A stretch of DNA of 64,000 nt, taken from Gibbula magus. Taxonomy: Eukaryota > Mollusca > Gastropoda > Trochida > Trochidae. Below are positions 44,427 to 53,705 of the stretch, in pieces. How positions within the stretch are numbered: position 1 is the stretch's first letter; each line of letters begins with the position of its first letter. The DNA is taken from NCBI GenBank assembly GCA_936450465.1, contig OW388302.1:13045530-13109529 (forward strand), read 5' to 3'. Under the pieces are notes generated by a model. It did not search any database. It was not told where the DNA came from and was given only the letters and a program-made list of their open reading frames with translations. The position numbers were made by a program, and so were the translations under genes.

Positions 44427-45536
44427 ATGGTCAACATTTGGTTTGTTCTTCTGATGTCAATACCTAAGGTTAAAACCCAAGGACTATATTTGAGGTATGA
44501 GAGAGGTGCTCCTGTAAACACAACTCGTCAGTATCTGAGCAACATCCCCTGTAAAACAGCTGTACAGTGTGCTGCAGGATGTGTGGCTACCCCTGGATGC
44601 GTGCTTGTAGATGTAGATTCTGGGAATTTGTACAAAGAGTCTGAACACAATGACCCTTGGCAACAACTGTTGAAAAACTACATTGTTGTACATGTAGCTG
44701 GACAGAAAACTTGCTCGGGTATAGTTTTTCTCATGGTGACAGGATATTCAAATAGACCAAGGAGTCAACCAAAGGATGTTCTGAAAGTTTCACTGAAATT
44801 CAATGTAACAGAGAAAGTAACCAGTGTGAAAGGTAATATATATTCCATTACATATGATCATAAGACAAGAACTCTCTTCTGGTCAGGATCGCGAGGCATA
44901 CTCAAGAACGTTTTGGCACCTGCCTCACCAGAGGAACGTCTCAGTAAGGAGGACAGTGCCCTGTATTTGAATCAGTACAAGGACAAGTTGGTTTATGCTG
45001 TCGTGTTGTTTAGACTCTCGTCAAGTACTATATTCATGTGTTCTAAATCTGCTCCATTTGAATGTGAAACATTGTTTCATGTTCAGGCTAATATCAGCTC
45101 CCTCACTATGAAGGGCAAGACAATGTGTTGGGTTAGTAACCACAGGGTGTTAACATGCCATGATATGAGATCAAAAACTGAATACATACGTCATTCTGGG
45201 TGGAGAACTATTCAATTCTGCACTCATGTCCCAACAGGAGATAATGTTCTGCTTGCTTGGGGAGAAGGTTATGGCGACAGGCATGTGATTAAAATGGCCG
45301 AGTTTGATGCCAATGGAACTATGCTTTCTGAGACCATCACACATATTGGAAATTCACAAATGAACAATCTTTATATTGTTCAGGATTACCTTTTCATAAC
45401 ATATTTTGCTAGCACCCAAGTAGAAGCCAGACGTATACATTCGAATCACACTGTCGGTGGCACAGTATTCTCGACTGAATACCCTACCTCATTTAAAGTG
45501 GATTTCATGGTCAATATAATATTGGCATTCACATGA
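44427..45536 (+). CDS. S-PAN C: secreted PAN/apple-like plus YWTD-like protein, intact
   Basis: About 369 aa in one exon; the start at 44427 is chosen by alignment, with in-frame Mets upstream at 44394 and 44415. Signal peptide MVNIWFVLLMSIPKVKTQ, then GLYLRYERGAPVNTT, the Cys cluster IPCKTAVQCAAGCVATPGC and DVDSGNLYKESEHN, which is nearly identical to A. The propeller-like part contains SITYDHKTRTLFWSGSRGIL and ASPEERLSKEDSALYLNQ. It also has the pair CETLFHV...MCWVSNHRVLTC, which could form a disulphide, and STQVEARRIHSNHT near the C-terminus. It is closer to D than to A (shared ITHIGNSxMNNL, SFKVDFMVN). A candidate AATAAA lies at 45604. No frame damage. Function unknown. Confidence 0.82.
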   Translation: MVNIWFVLLMSIPKVKTQGLYLRYERGAPVNTTRQYLSNIPCKTAVQCAAGCVATPGCVLVDVDSGNLYKESEHNDPWQQLLKNYIVVHVAGQKTCSGIVFLMVTGYSNRPRSQPKDVLKVSLKFNVTEKVTSVKGNIYSITYDHKTRTLFWSGSRGILKNVLAPASPEERLSKEDSALYLNQYKDKLVYAVVLFRLSSSTIFMCSKSAPFECETLFHVQANISSLTMKGKTMCWVSNHRVLTCHDMRSKTEYIRHSGWRTIQFCTHVPTGDNVLLAWGEGYGDRHVIKMAEFDANGTMLSETITHIGNSQMNNLYIVQDYLFITYFASTQVEARRIHSNHTVGGTVFSTEYPTSFKVDFMVNIILAFT

Positions 45537-46594
45537 AATTGTTGCTGCTCAGTCTTTATATACACTAACTAATTCAAAATGGGCGTTTTTGTAAAGACGC
45601 GTCAATAAATTTGTGACTGAGAAGGTTAATTATTTATCTTTTATTCATCTGGCCGAAAACCAATAAATGGTATCATCATTCTACACAGGGGCTGGTATTG
45701 CTGACAACAAAGCGTCCTAAATTTAAAAAATCGTCCTCTGACAGAAAAATAGAACTGAAAGTAGGTTGCTGAGGACGAATTTGTTTTTATTTAGGACGTA
45801 TTGTTTTCAGGAATACCAGACCCTGTGAAGCCCTAAGTGTACTTGAGCAGACACAAAATAAAATTATGATACTCTGATGTATGAAATTGTGTTTACGTCT
45901 TTACTAATCATGTCCTCGGAAAAGGCATTCGAAATATTCTTTTGCCGGCAACAGAATTTCGTGCTATACACTGTTGAAAATGGGGAGACATTTCTTGTGT
46001 GGTCTCTCTATATCTGAAGCTGAAACTCCCGAAAAGCACATACCGGTATGTATGTGCTTTTCGGGAGTTTCAGCTTCGTTTCAGTTCTATTTTTGTTTGT
46101 TCCCCTGGTAACACTTAGCATTTTGTCTTTTTGAAGGTAATACGTTAATAACTCCCAAAATAATTTGTTTGAGGTTTTCATATATAAGGTGAATTAAGGG
46201 AAGAGGGGGACATCTGTTAAGACTACTTCTAGTTAAATAACCAATCTATATGAACGTTTAGAATGCAATAATATGTTGGAAAGTATCCTGTTATAGATAG
46301 ATATAGATAGTGAAATGGATTAAAAGAAAATCTGCCATCAGCCATGTTTTGACCAGCCGCCATATTTGGAGTGGGTAAATAGTAGGGGTGTAAATAGGTT
46401 TTCAAGGTTGTGACCCCTTTCACCCTATTTGGGGTCACAGGGTCACCAATTTTACAATTTAGTATCCCCATTGGCAAAGGAGTCTGTTCACAAAATTTCA
46501 GCTCCATAGACCAAGTCGAGAAGAAGATGATAAATGCAAAAAGTTTACAGACTGTTGAGCGTAAAATTGAATTGTAATGATTACATCAGAGCTG
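45537..46594. other. Intergenic DNA with a perfect hairpin and an interspersed repeat
   Basis: Contains the hairpin at 46016-46077. At about 46380-46540 there is a copy of the interspersed repeat also seen around the Harbinger (agggtcaccaattttacaat, gtatccccattggcaaagga, agaagaagatga). A candidate AATAAA for S-PAN C is at 45604-45609. No gene. Confidence 0.45.
46016..46077. repeat. Perfect 27-bp inverted repeat with 8-nt loop
   Basis: 46016-46042 (gaagctgaaactcccgaaaa, then gcacata) is the exact reverse complement of 46051-46077. The loop is ccggtatg. No T-run follows. It could be a very recent foldback or a hairpin RNA source. Confidence 0.85.
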
Positions 46595-47182
46595 CTATTA
46601 CTATATATGTTATTATCATATTAACTATTACTATGTATGTTATGTAACATATTAGCTATTACTATATATGTTATGTATCATATTAACTATTACTATGTAT
46701 GTTATGCATCATTTTAACTATTACTATAAATGTTATGTATCATATTAACTATTACTATGTATGTTATGCATCATATTAACTATTGCTATGTATGTTATGT
46801 ATCATTTTAACTATTACTATGTATGTTATGTATCATATTAACACTTACTATATATGTTATGTATCATTTTAACTATTACTATGTATGTTATGTATCATAT
46901 TAACTATTACTATATATGTTATGTATCATTTAAACTATTACTATAAATGTTATGTATCATATTAACTATTATTGTATAGCTTATGTATCATATTAACTAG
47001 TACTATATATGTTATGTATCTTATTAACTATTACTATGTTTGTTATGTATCATATTAACTATTACTTTGTATGTTATGTATCATATTAACTATTACTATG
47101 TATGTTATGTATCATATTAACTATTACTATATATGTTATGTATCATATTAACTATTACTATGTATGTTATGTATCATATTAA
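46595..47182. repeat. 31-bp satellite array, about 19 copies
   Basis: The unit is tcatattaactattactatg followed by tatgttatgta. Variants at a few positions (atatatg/gtatgt, ttt/tat) show higher-order mixing. It ends abruptly at ttaacctttagcctgctgg. Confidence 0.9.
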
Positions 47183-48539
47183 CCTTTAGCCTGCTGGATG
47201 GTTTTCAGGTTTTTGCAGAGAGCGTCATATTTGTAAATTTGTAACAATAACGTCACATGGGTATCCTTCATTTTAAGTTTTTCTCGCCTTAGTAAATAAC
47301 ATAATCTTAGAATAATTAAAATAAATATCTGAGTCACATTTTTTTCTAACTTATTATTGTCATGAAAAATTATTAATGAGTGTAATATTTTTCAAATATC
47401 AATTAATTTTACACTTGCCTATGGAAACAATGAAATAATACAGTAGTTCTAAAATTGTACTACATTTTCAAACTCGACTTAATTGGTCAATAATTATTTA
47501 TGCAGCACAATTTTTACACCATTTTGTTCAGAATTAAATTTTATACCAGAAAAAAATTATGTTGATGATATGTGTTTTCCTTTCAGAAAACAAGAGACCG
47601 TCATAAACGATCTCCGTTGTATTTATAAAATTTCGACGTAATTTGTAACAATGGATATTCTTCAATGAACAATGCATTTACTTCCGTGAGAAATATCTGT
47701 AAAATAATGCATCAATCGTAATAAAATTTACACAAAAGGTTAACACATCTATTCACTTTTCTCTGTTCCAAATATAAGCATATGACATTACAGTTTTTAT
47801 ATATTCCAACGTCAATCATTCATCAATATCGGGAAACATGACAGTCAACAAACACTCGACGCTCGCCATTGGTATGCATTTCTTTCGCCGATTACAGATT
47901 TGTTCGAACCAACAAATCTAATGATCTATATCGTTTTGTAAATATTCTGTTTAAAACCAAAGTTAGAACACATTTTTCCAAATGTCTTCTGAATATTTAA
48001 TGTAAATATGGTCTTGAAAAGTTGAAAAATACAATCAAAATCTCATTCGGGTAGCGTTGTCGTATTTGTAAACAATGTCACGTGATTAGATTGGTTGTAC
48101 AAAATTGATCATGTGACTATCTATGTTTCGTTTGTCACTTCACTGGAAATTTGCCGAATCAAACACTAGTTGTCCACATTTATTGTTTGAAATGTTTTTG
48201 TTTGTCATTCTTGTTAATTTAATGGATGTTATAAATGTGCAATCATTTAATTCGCATCAGAACAAAATATTGTGTGATAAGCCGAGACGACACAAATTGC
48301 CTCCATTTGCAATGACATTCGAACTGACATGTCTATCTAGAATTTCGTTTGAAAACGGATATAATTTCTATCAAATTCCAAATGAAAACTTAAAAATAAT
48401 CAATATGAATCAAAATTTAGCAATTGTATTCATACAATTATTTCACATATACGAGACTTGTTAATTCGTAATTTACTTTTTAGCGAGATAGGGTTACTGC
48501 TACTGTTTCACGGCTCCATTTCAACTTGTGAAATCGCAG
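47183..48539. other. AT-rich intergenic DNA
   Basis: No supported gene. The frame 48123-48464 has hydrophobic stretches but no paralogue, splice or codon support. Confidence 0.4.
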
Positions 48540-49246
48540 ATCGGAAAGTCGGTTCTATTTTATTTAATTTCGAACATAACCATTTATTCCTAACAACAAG
48601 TTCCACTTTTTTGTTCTATTTAGAAAAATATTCATATCTAAAAGTATAAAATTATGTTTTCATGAGTGACTTAATGAGATATATACATACATTCGACGAG
48701 AAATGTTCAATATTCTATTTATTAAACATATACAAGCAGACAGAGTCGCTTGTATCATGCCACGTGAGAAAATTAACATATGGTAAACAAGAATATAAAC
48801 TTTCCAAGATACCTTAGTCATTAGTTTCAAAATCTGGAAACGAAATTGTAAAAAGCATTTTAAGTTTTGCTCCGGAATAAAGATGTTTTTTCATCCAGCC
48901 TGAAAAAGGTGAACAAAACCCAAAACACATCTCTCCATGATTACTGATTCACAAATGTCACTGAGCTAGGCTTTATAATTTTGAATAGCACCCAAAATGT
49001 TAACTTATATTTCCATGGAAACAGTTAAAACTAGGTCTAATTGATCTGAGAGTTCTCATTAGGAAACACAATTACACAAGTATGTTTCCATGGAACAGTT
49101 CAATATAAAATTCTACACTGGGTGCCATGGATTGAACTGGTTGGTGTGAATGGGTTCCATGATGAATGTAATGGATGAATCATCTTCCTTTAAGGGGAAA
49201 CTGTACCATGGTTTATTTTGTAGTATTTTTCTACTTTCTGTTTTAG
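48540..49246. repeat. Upstream part of the SR exon-2 duplication, second copy
   Basis: Collinear with 21960-22780, with substitutions and a shorter middle. It ends in the acceptor-like ttctactttctgttttag directly before SR3. No SR-type first exon (FLKRN, KLHCLA) was found to the left within this window. Confidence 0.65.
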
Positions 49247-49951
49247 GTTTTGTCAACCGAGACTTGCATGGACTAAGAAATCAGAACAATACCAGTGAGA
49301 AGTATCCCCGAACTTTGTTCGATCGAACATCCATGTTCTCTCTTACAAGGCAGACAAATTCTATCCTTTTGCCTCACATTATGAATGAAGATGTCACAGT
49401 GTTTCCCCAGGGATAAATCTACCACCTCACTTCTAAGACTTGAAAAATTATCTAAGACATTATCCAAAAGCAATAGAAAATCCACATTGTTTCCTGAAAA
49501 TAGTTTGTCAAAACCTACAATGTACCCTCAAACACAGGTCTCACAAACAATCACGTTTCCTCCCGAAATTATATCAAGACATACTATGTTTCCTCCAAAA
49601 AGGGTACCAAAACCTACAAAATTCTCCCCAAAAAACGGAACAAATTTCATAGGTCATGAGACCAAATCTACATCAAAAGTACCACTTACAAGAACATCTG
49701 CGCCGGGAAACCTTAATTTGCTCTCGTCCCTGGTGAAAGGAGGGTTCAATAGGGAAAATGCAAACAAACCTCATAGCGAACAAAATAAGGTGTTTTCTGG
49801 TGCAACGACCTCTGCACCAGTATCTAGCATACCACAACGGCGGCGCCAAGCTTCTTCAGTAGCATATGTTCGTCTATGGTGCAGGGAGGGGTCAATATTG
49901 CAATGGGAGCGGCAAATATGTTATTTAGTGATAGTAACAACACTTTAATTT
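49247..49951 (+). pseudogene. SR3: broken copy of SR2 exon 2
   Basis: It starts as SR2 exon 2 does (FVNRDLHGLRNQNNTSEK, LFDRTSMFS, LPHIMNEDVTVFPQG). Then a 5-bp deletion (cagggataaatc against cagggatcagataaatc) brings a stop at 49414-49416. In the shifted frame the Ser/Thr/Pro/Lys-rich region continues (KSTLFPENSLSKPTM, FPPEIISRHTMFPPK) to LLSSLVKGGFN, equivalent to the SR2 C-terminal stretch. A ~130 bp insertion follows and the end is not conserved. With no first exon in the window and a frameshift, it is most likely a pseudogene. An alternative is an allele with a shortened product. Confidence 0.7.
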
Positions 49952-52095
49952 GACATTTGATAGGTGTTGATTTCCAAAAGGGCATCTTTATACCATATGA
50001 TGTGCACGTCCTGGTGTCAAGAACTCTCTGGGTGTCAATGGCGACTGATCATTGACACCAACATTCTGATTTCTCATTAATTGTACACTGTCTGAATTGG
50101 AATTGTCAAGACGACCAGTCCACTGATGACATTTGGCACCAACAACAAGGGTTTGTCTTACCATGTAAACATGTTGTAGAACCTGAACTGGGCTATAGAA
50201 AATACATTTTTTGGACTGGAAGTCCTCGTCAACCATGGCCGTAGCAATCCTTTGAACGAGGAACTATGCCATAAATCAAGAGGTGGGATTTTGGCCTGTA
50301 TGAAAGCATTTAAAGGCGCTCGTTTTTGTATTTGTATATTACATTAGAGGGTGAAACATCTTGTTACATAGCAAAGTGTTATCCATCTTGGAAGAAAATA
50401 GTGTGACGTTAAGACACAATTTTTTTACATATGTATACAAATACACAGCACAGTGCAAACTCTTGAGATCTAACCTTGGAAAGCTCAACACGTCTAAGTA
50501 CTGCAGTAGTGTGATAATAAAAAGGCAAAAGGACCGATTGTTGATAAAAAAGTGAACACTGTACTGTGATTGGCGCATATGAAATGCGAAAGACTCGTGT
50601 GGTTTTGTAATGTTAAAAAGTGAATTTAATTATTGAATTTTAAGGGGAAATGAAGTTTCAGTGTGTGTACACGTATAAGGTTGTTGCACCATCTGAAAAA
50701 CAATTATGATCATATTTGGAGGATTTAACATGTCAAGTGAAACTTAAATCCGAACATGTGGTATTTCGGCATATATGAAAGGTTTAAAGGCGGTCGTTTT
50801 TGCTATGTCACATTAGAGCGTGAAAGATCTTGTTACATAGAAAAGGGTCATCAATCTTGGAAGAAAATCAGTTAAGCGACCATTTTGTACATATATATAA
50901 ATATACAAATACACAGCACAGTGGAAACTCGAGTTCAGGGGAAATGCCAGTGTTGGTAAGAAGGTTTTCACAACTAGTTACCCATCAAGAAGAAATGTGC
51001 TCCTCCACACGGCTTGTCTGAGCTCCATGCTGCAGTTCATATAGTAAATGATATAGGAAATAATATGCGTACATACTAGTTAACGTTTTCAGTGGTGTTA
51101 TTCAATCGAGTTTCCCTCACTATTAATGAAAATTACTTTGGACATGTTAACTGATTCTGTGACTATGTTAAGTTGGAAAGTTCTAATTTTGGTAAGTAAA
51201 ATTGACAATGTACTGCTAGTGGTGTTTGCCAATTAGTCTAACATTATTTGGGAAAAGGATCCTTAAAAGAAATAAAAGAAAATACAGGATAGTTTAATCC
51301 ATGAAGGCTACTTACGACTAAAACATGGCTACATGTTGTAACTAAACTAAATGGTCCATCTTTGAAACATTACTTACATGATAGGATGCTATAGGATGTG
51401 ATGAAATGTAAGTGCTGTTTTTTTTAAATTGTATTGTCTTTTGCAATAAACGTTGCTGTTAGTGAGGAGATGAGGTGCACTCTATGTTAAACAAGGATCT
51501 CTTCAAACCCTGATAACGCCAATTCCACCGATGTGTGCCAGGTGAACCAGGACACCATGTCAGATATATCCTGAGAAACTCACCCTTCTTGTATTACCAG
51601 TGATCTTGTCATTCAAGTTTTATTCAACTTAACAAAGGACAGCATTCGACCTTTCAAATCCTCGGTCTATCACCTTTATTTCTTATTTGAAATTGTTTAA
51701 ATGTTTGAATGTCTTCAGTTATACATTATAAATACAAGTAGTAAATTGTTGCCGTTCTGCATTCTTGCTCCTTGGGTGATTTTGAACGCTTTCTATTTCT
51801 TAGTATTTATTTCACTAATGATTTTTCTTTTTGAAAATGGTTTCATGTCAACATAATGAAGAATAGTTGATGAACCGTTTCAGTTTCAATTCTGTTTTAT
51901 GAGAGAAACATTTGTTTAGAAAATAATTTTGCATACACTTTCCGTTTTCCGATTTTATCTAAAGGCAATGTCATTCAAGGTTAATGAAACGTGTAATGTA
52001 TGTTATCTTCTTATATCGTGACTGACAAATAACAACATAGTATGAATCGCAAGTATATATTGTGCTGTTCAAATTCCACACGGATAATTGTAAAC
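49952..52095. repeat. Duplicated intergenic DNA between SR3 and S-PAN D
   Basis: 49985-50610 is related to the SR2 downstream flank. 50295-50460 and 50770-50945 are tandem copies of one another (ttgttacatagcaaag, ccatcttggaagaaaat, caaatacacagcacagtg). 51140-52095 matches DNA upstream of S-PAN C. Short frames here are unsupported. Confidence 0.6.
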
Positions 52096-53181
52096 ATGGC
52101 CAATAGTTCGTTTGTTCTTCTCATCTTTATAATCATTGTTAAAGCCCAAGGCCTATATTTGAGCTATGAGAGAGCTGATCCTGTAAACACATCTCGTCAG
52201 TATCTGACCAACATCCCCTGTAAAACAGCTGTACAGTGTGCTGTAGGATGTGTGACTACCCCTGGCTGTGTGCTTGCAGATGTTGATTCTGGAAATTTGT
52301 ACAAAGAGTCTGAACGCGAAAACCATGAGCAACAACTGTTGAAAAACTACATTGTTATACCTGGACAGAAAACTTATCAGGGTATATTCTTTCTCATGGT
52401 TACAGGATATACAAATAGACCAAGGAACCTACACAGGGATATTCTTAGAGTTTCACTGAAATCCAATGTAACAGAGAAAGTAACCAGTGTGAAAGATACT
52501 ATACTTTCCATTACATATGAACATGAGACAAGTACTCTCTTCTGGTCACAGCCGGGTGGGATATTCAAGACAGTTTTAAAACCTGCTTCACCAGAGGAAC
52601 GTCTCAGTAAGGAATACAATGCAGTGTATTTGATTCAGCACAAGGACAAGTTGGTTTATGCTGTTGTGTTGCGTAGACTTTCGTCAAGTACCATATTCAC
52701 GTGTTCTAAGGCTGCTCCATTTGAATGCAAAACATTGTTTCATGTTCATGCTAATATCAGCTCCCTCACTGTGAAGGGCAAGACAATATGTTGGGTAAGT
52801 AACTACAGGGTGTTAAAATGCCATGATATGAGATCAAAAACTGAATACATACATCATTCAGGGCGGAGGGCTATTCAAGTCGTCACTCATGTCCCAACAG
52901 GAGATAATGTTCTGCTTGTTTTGGGAGATGGTCATGTGATTAAAGTGGCCGAGTTTGATGCCAATGGAACCATGCTTTCTGAGACAATCACACATATTGG
53001 AAATTCAGATATGAACAATCTTTTTCAAGATTACCGTTTCATTACATATTTTGCTAGCACCCAAGTAGAAGCTAGACGTATATATTTGAACCACACTGTA
53101 GGTGTTACAGTATTCTCAACTGAATACCCTACCTCATTTAAAGTGGATTTCATGGTCAATGTAATATTGGCATTCAAGTGA
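52096..53181 (+). CDS. S-PAN D: secreted PAN/apple-like plus YWTD-like protein, intact
   Basis: About 361 aa in one exon; the start at 52096 is chosen by alignment (a Met at 52042 is also in frame). Signal peptide MANSSFVLLIFIIIVKAQ, then GLYLSYERADPVNTS, Cys cluster IPCKTAVQCAVGCVTTPGC, and NLYKESEREN. The propeller-like part has SITYEHETSTLFWSQPGGIF and ASPEERLSKEYNAVYL. The Cys pair CKTLFHV...ICWVSNYRVLKC matches C. Two in-frame deletions relative to C (about 4 codons near GDGHVIK and 3 codons near NNLFQDY) leave the frame open to TGA. AATAAA at 53604 has the same context as in S-PAN A. D shares its PAN part with A (AVGCVTTPGC) but its back half with C, hinting at gene conversion. Confidence 0.82.
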   Translation: MANSSFVLLIFIIIVKAQGLYLSYERADPVNTSRQYLTNIPCKTAVQCAVGCVTTPGCVLADVDSGNLYKESERENHEQQLLKNYIVIPGQKTYQGIFFLMVTGYTNRPRNLHRDILRVSLKSNVTEKVTSVKDTILSITYEHETSTLFWSQPGGIFKTVLKPASPEERLSKEYNAVYLIQHKDKLVYAVVLRRLSSSTIFTCSKAAPFECKTLFHVHANISSLTVKGKTICWVSNYRVLKCHDMRSKTEYIHHSGRRAIQVVTHVPTGDNVLLVLGDGHVIKVAEFDANGTMLSETITHIGNSDMNNLFQDYRFITYFASTQVEARRIYLNHTVGVTVFSTEYPTSFKVDFMVNVILAFK

Positions 53182-53603
53182 ATTATACAAATGAATTGTG
53201 TTGATTAATCAGAGCTGATATTGCTATATATTTTATGTATCATATTGACATTTAACTAAACTTGAAATCGTCAATGGTGTTTGGTGAAGCTATTATAACT
53301 GTACTGTATTGATTCATGGACTCAAGCAATCACTAAATACATGTAATTACAGTGCATTTCACTGATGTAGGAATCCTATTTCACATTGTGAAACACTTGA
53401 CTCTTTCAAGACATCTCTAAATACTTATTTCTCCTTAAAAGCCATTGATAAAGCTGCCACCTTTCACTTCCCTCACTGTGCCATGAGCAGTGTATAGAAA
53501 TAGAAGTGTATAAACGAGGTGCTTTAGAAATAGAAATTTGAGAAATCATGCACGTTAAATGTGCAGCTGGTGCCACTGATGTTTATATAGCAGATAAGCA
53601 TTC

Positions 53604-53609
53604 AATAAA
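53604..53609 (+). promoter_or_regulatory. Candidate polyadenylation signal of S-PAN D
   Basis: AATAAA in the context caataaaatttgcaatatt, as after S-PAN A at 29096. It lies about 420 bp past the stop. Confidence 0.4.
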
Positions 53610-53705
53610 ATTTGCAATATTTGTGGAGTGTCCTATATTCATTAACCTCATACCCGTCTTCACTGTTCCATACATGTGACGTGTATAAATAGGATACAAA
53701 GTTAA

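Noticed and set aside
47179..47743. A second piggyBac-like element starting TTAACCTTTAGCC and ending AAAGGTTAA
   Set aside because: Only about five terminal bases agree and the satellite sequence does not resume on the right, so there is no support for an insertion.
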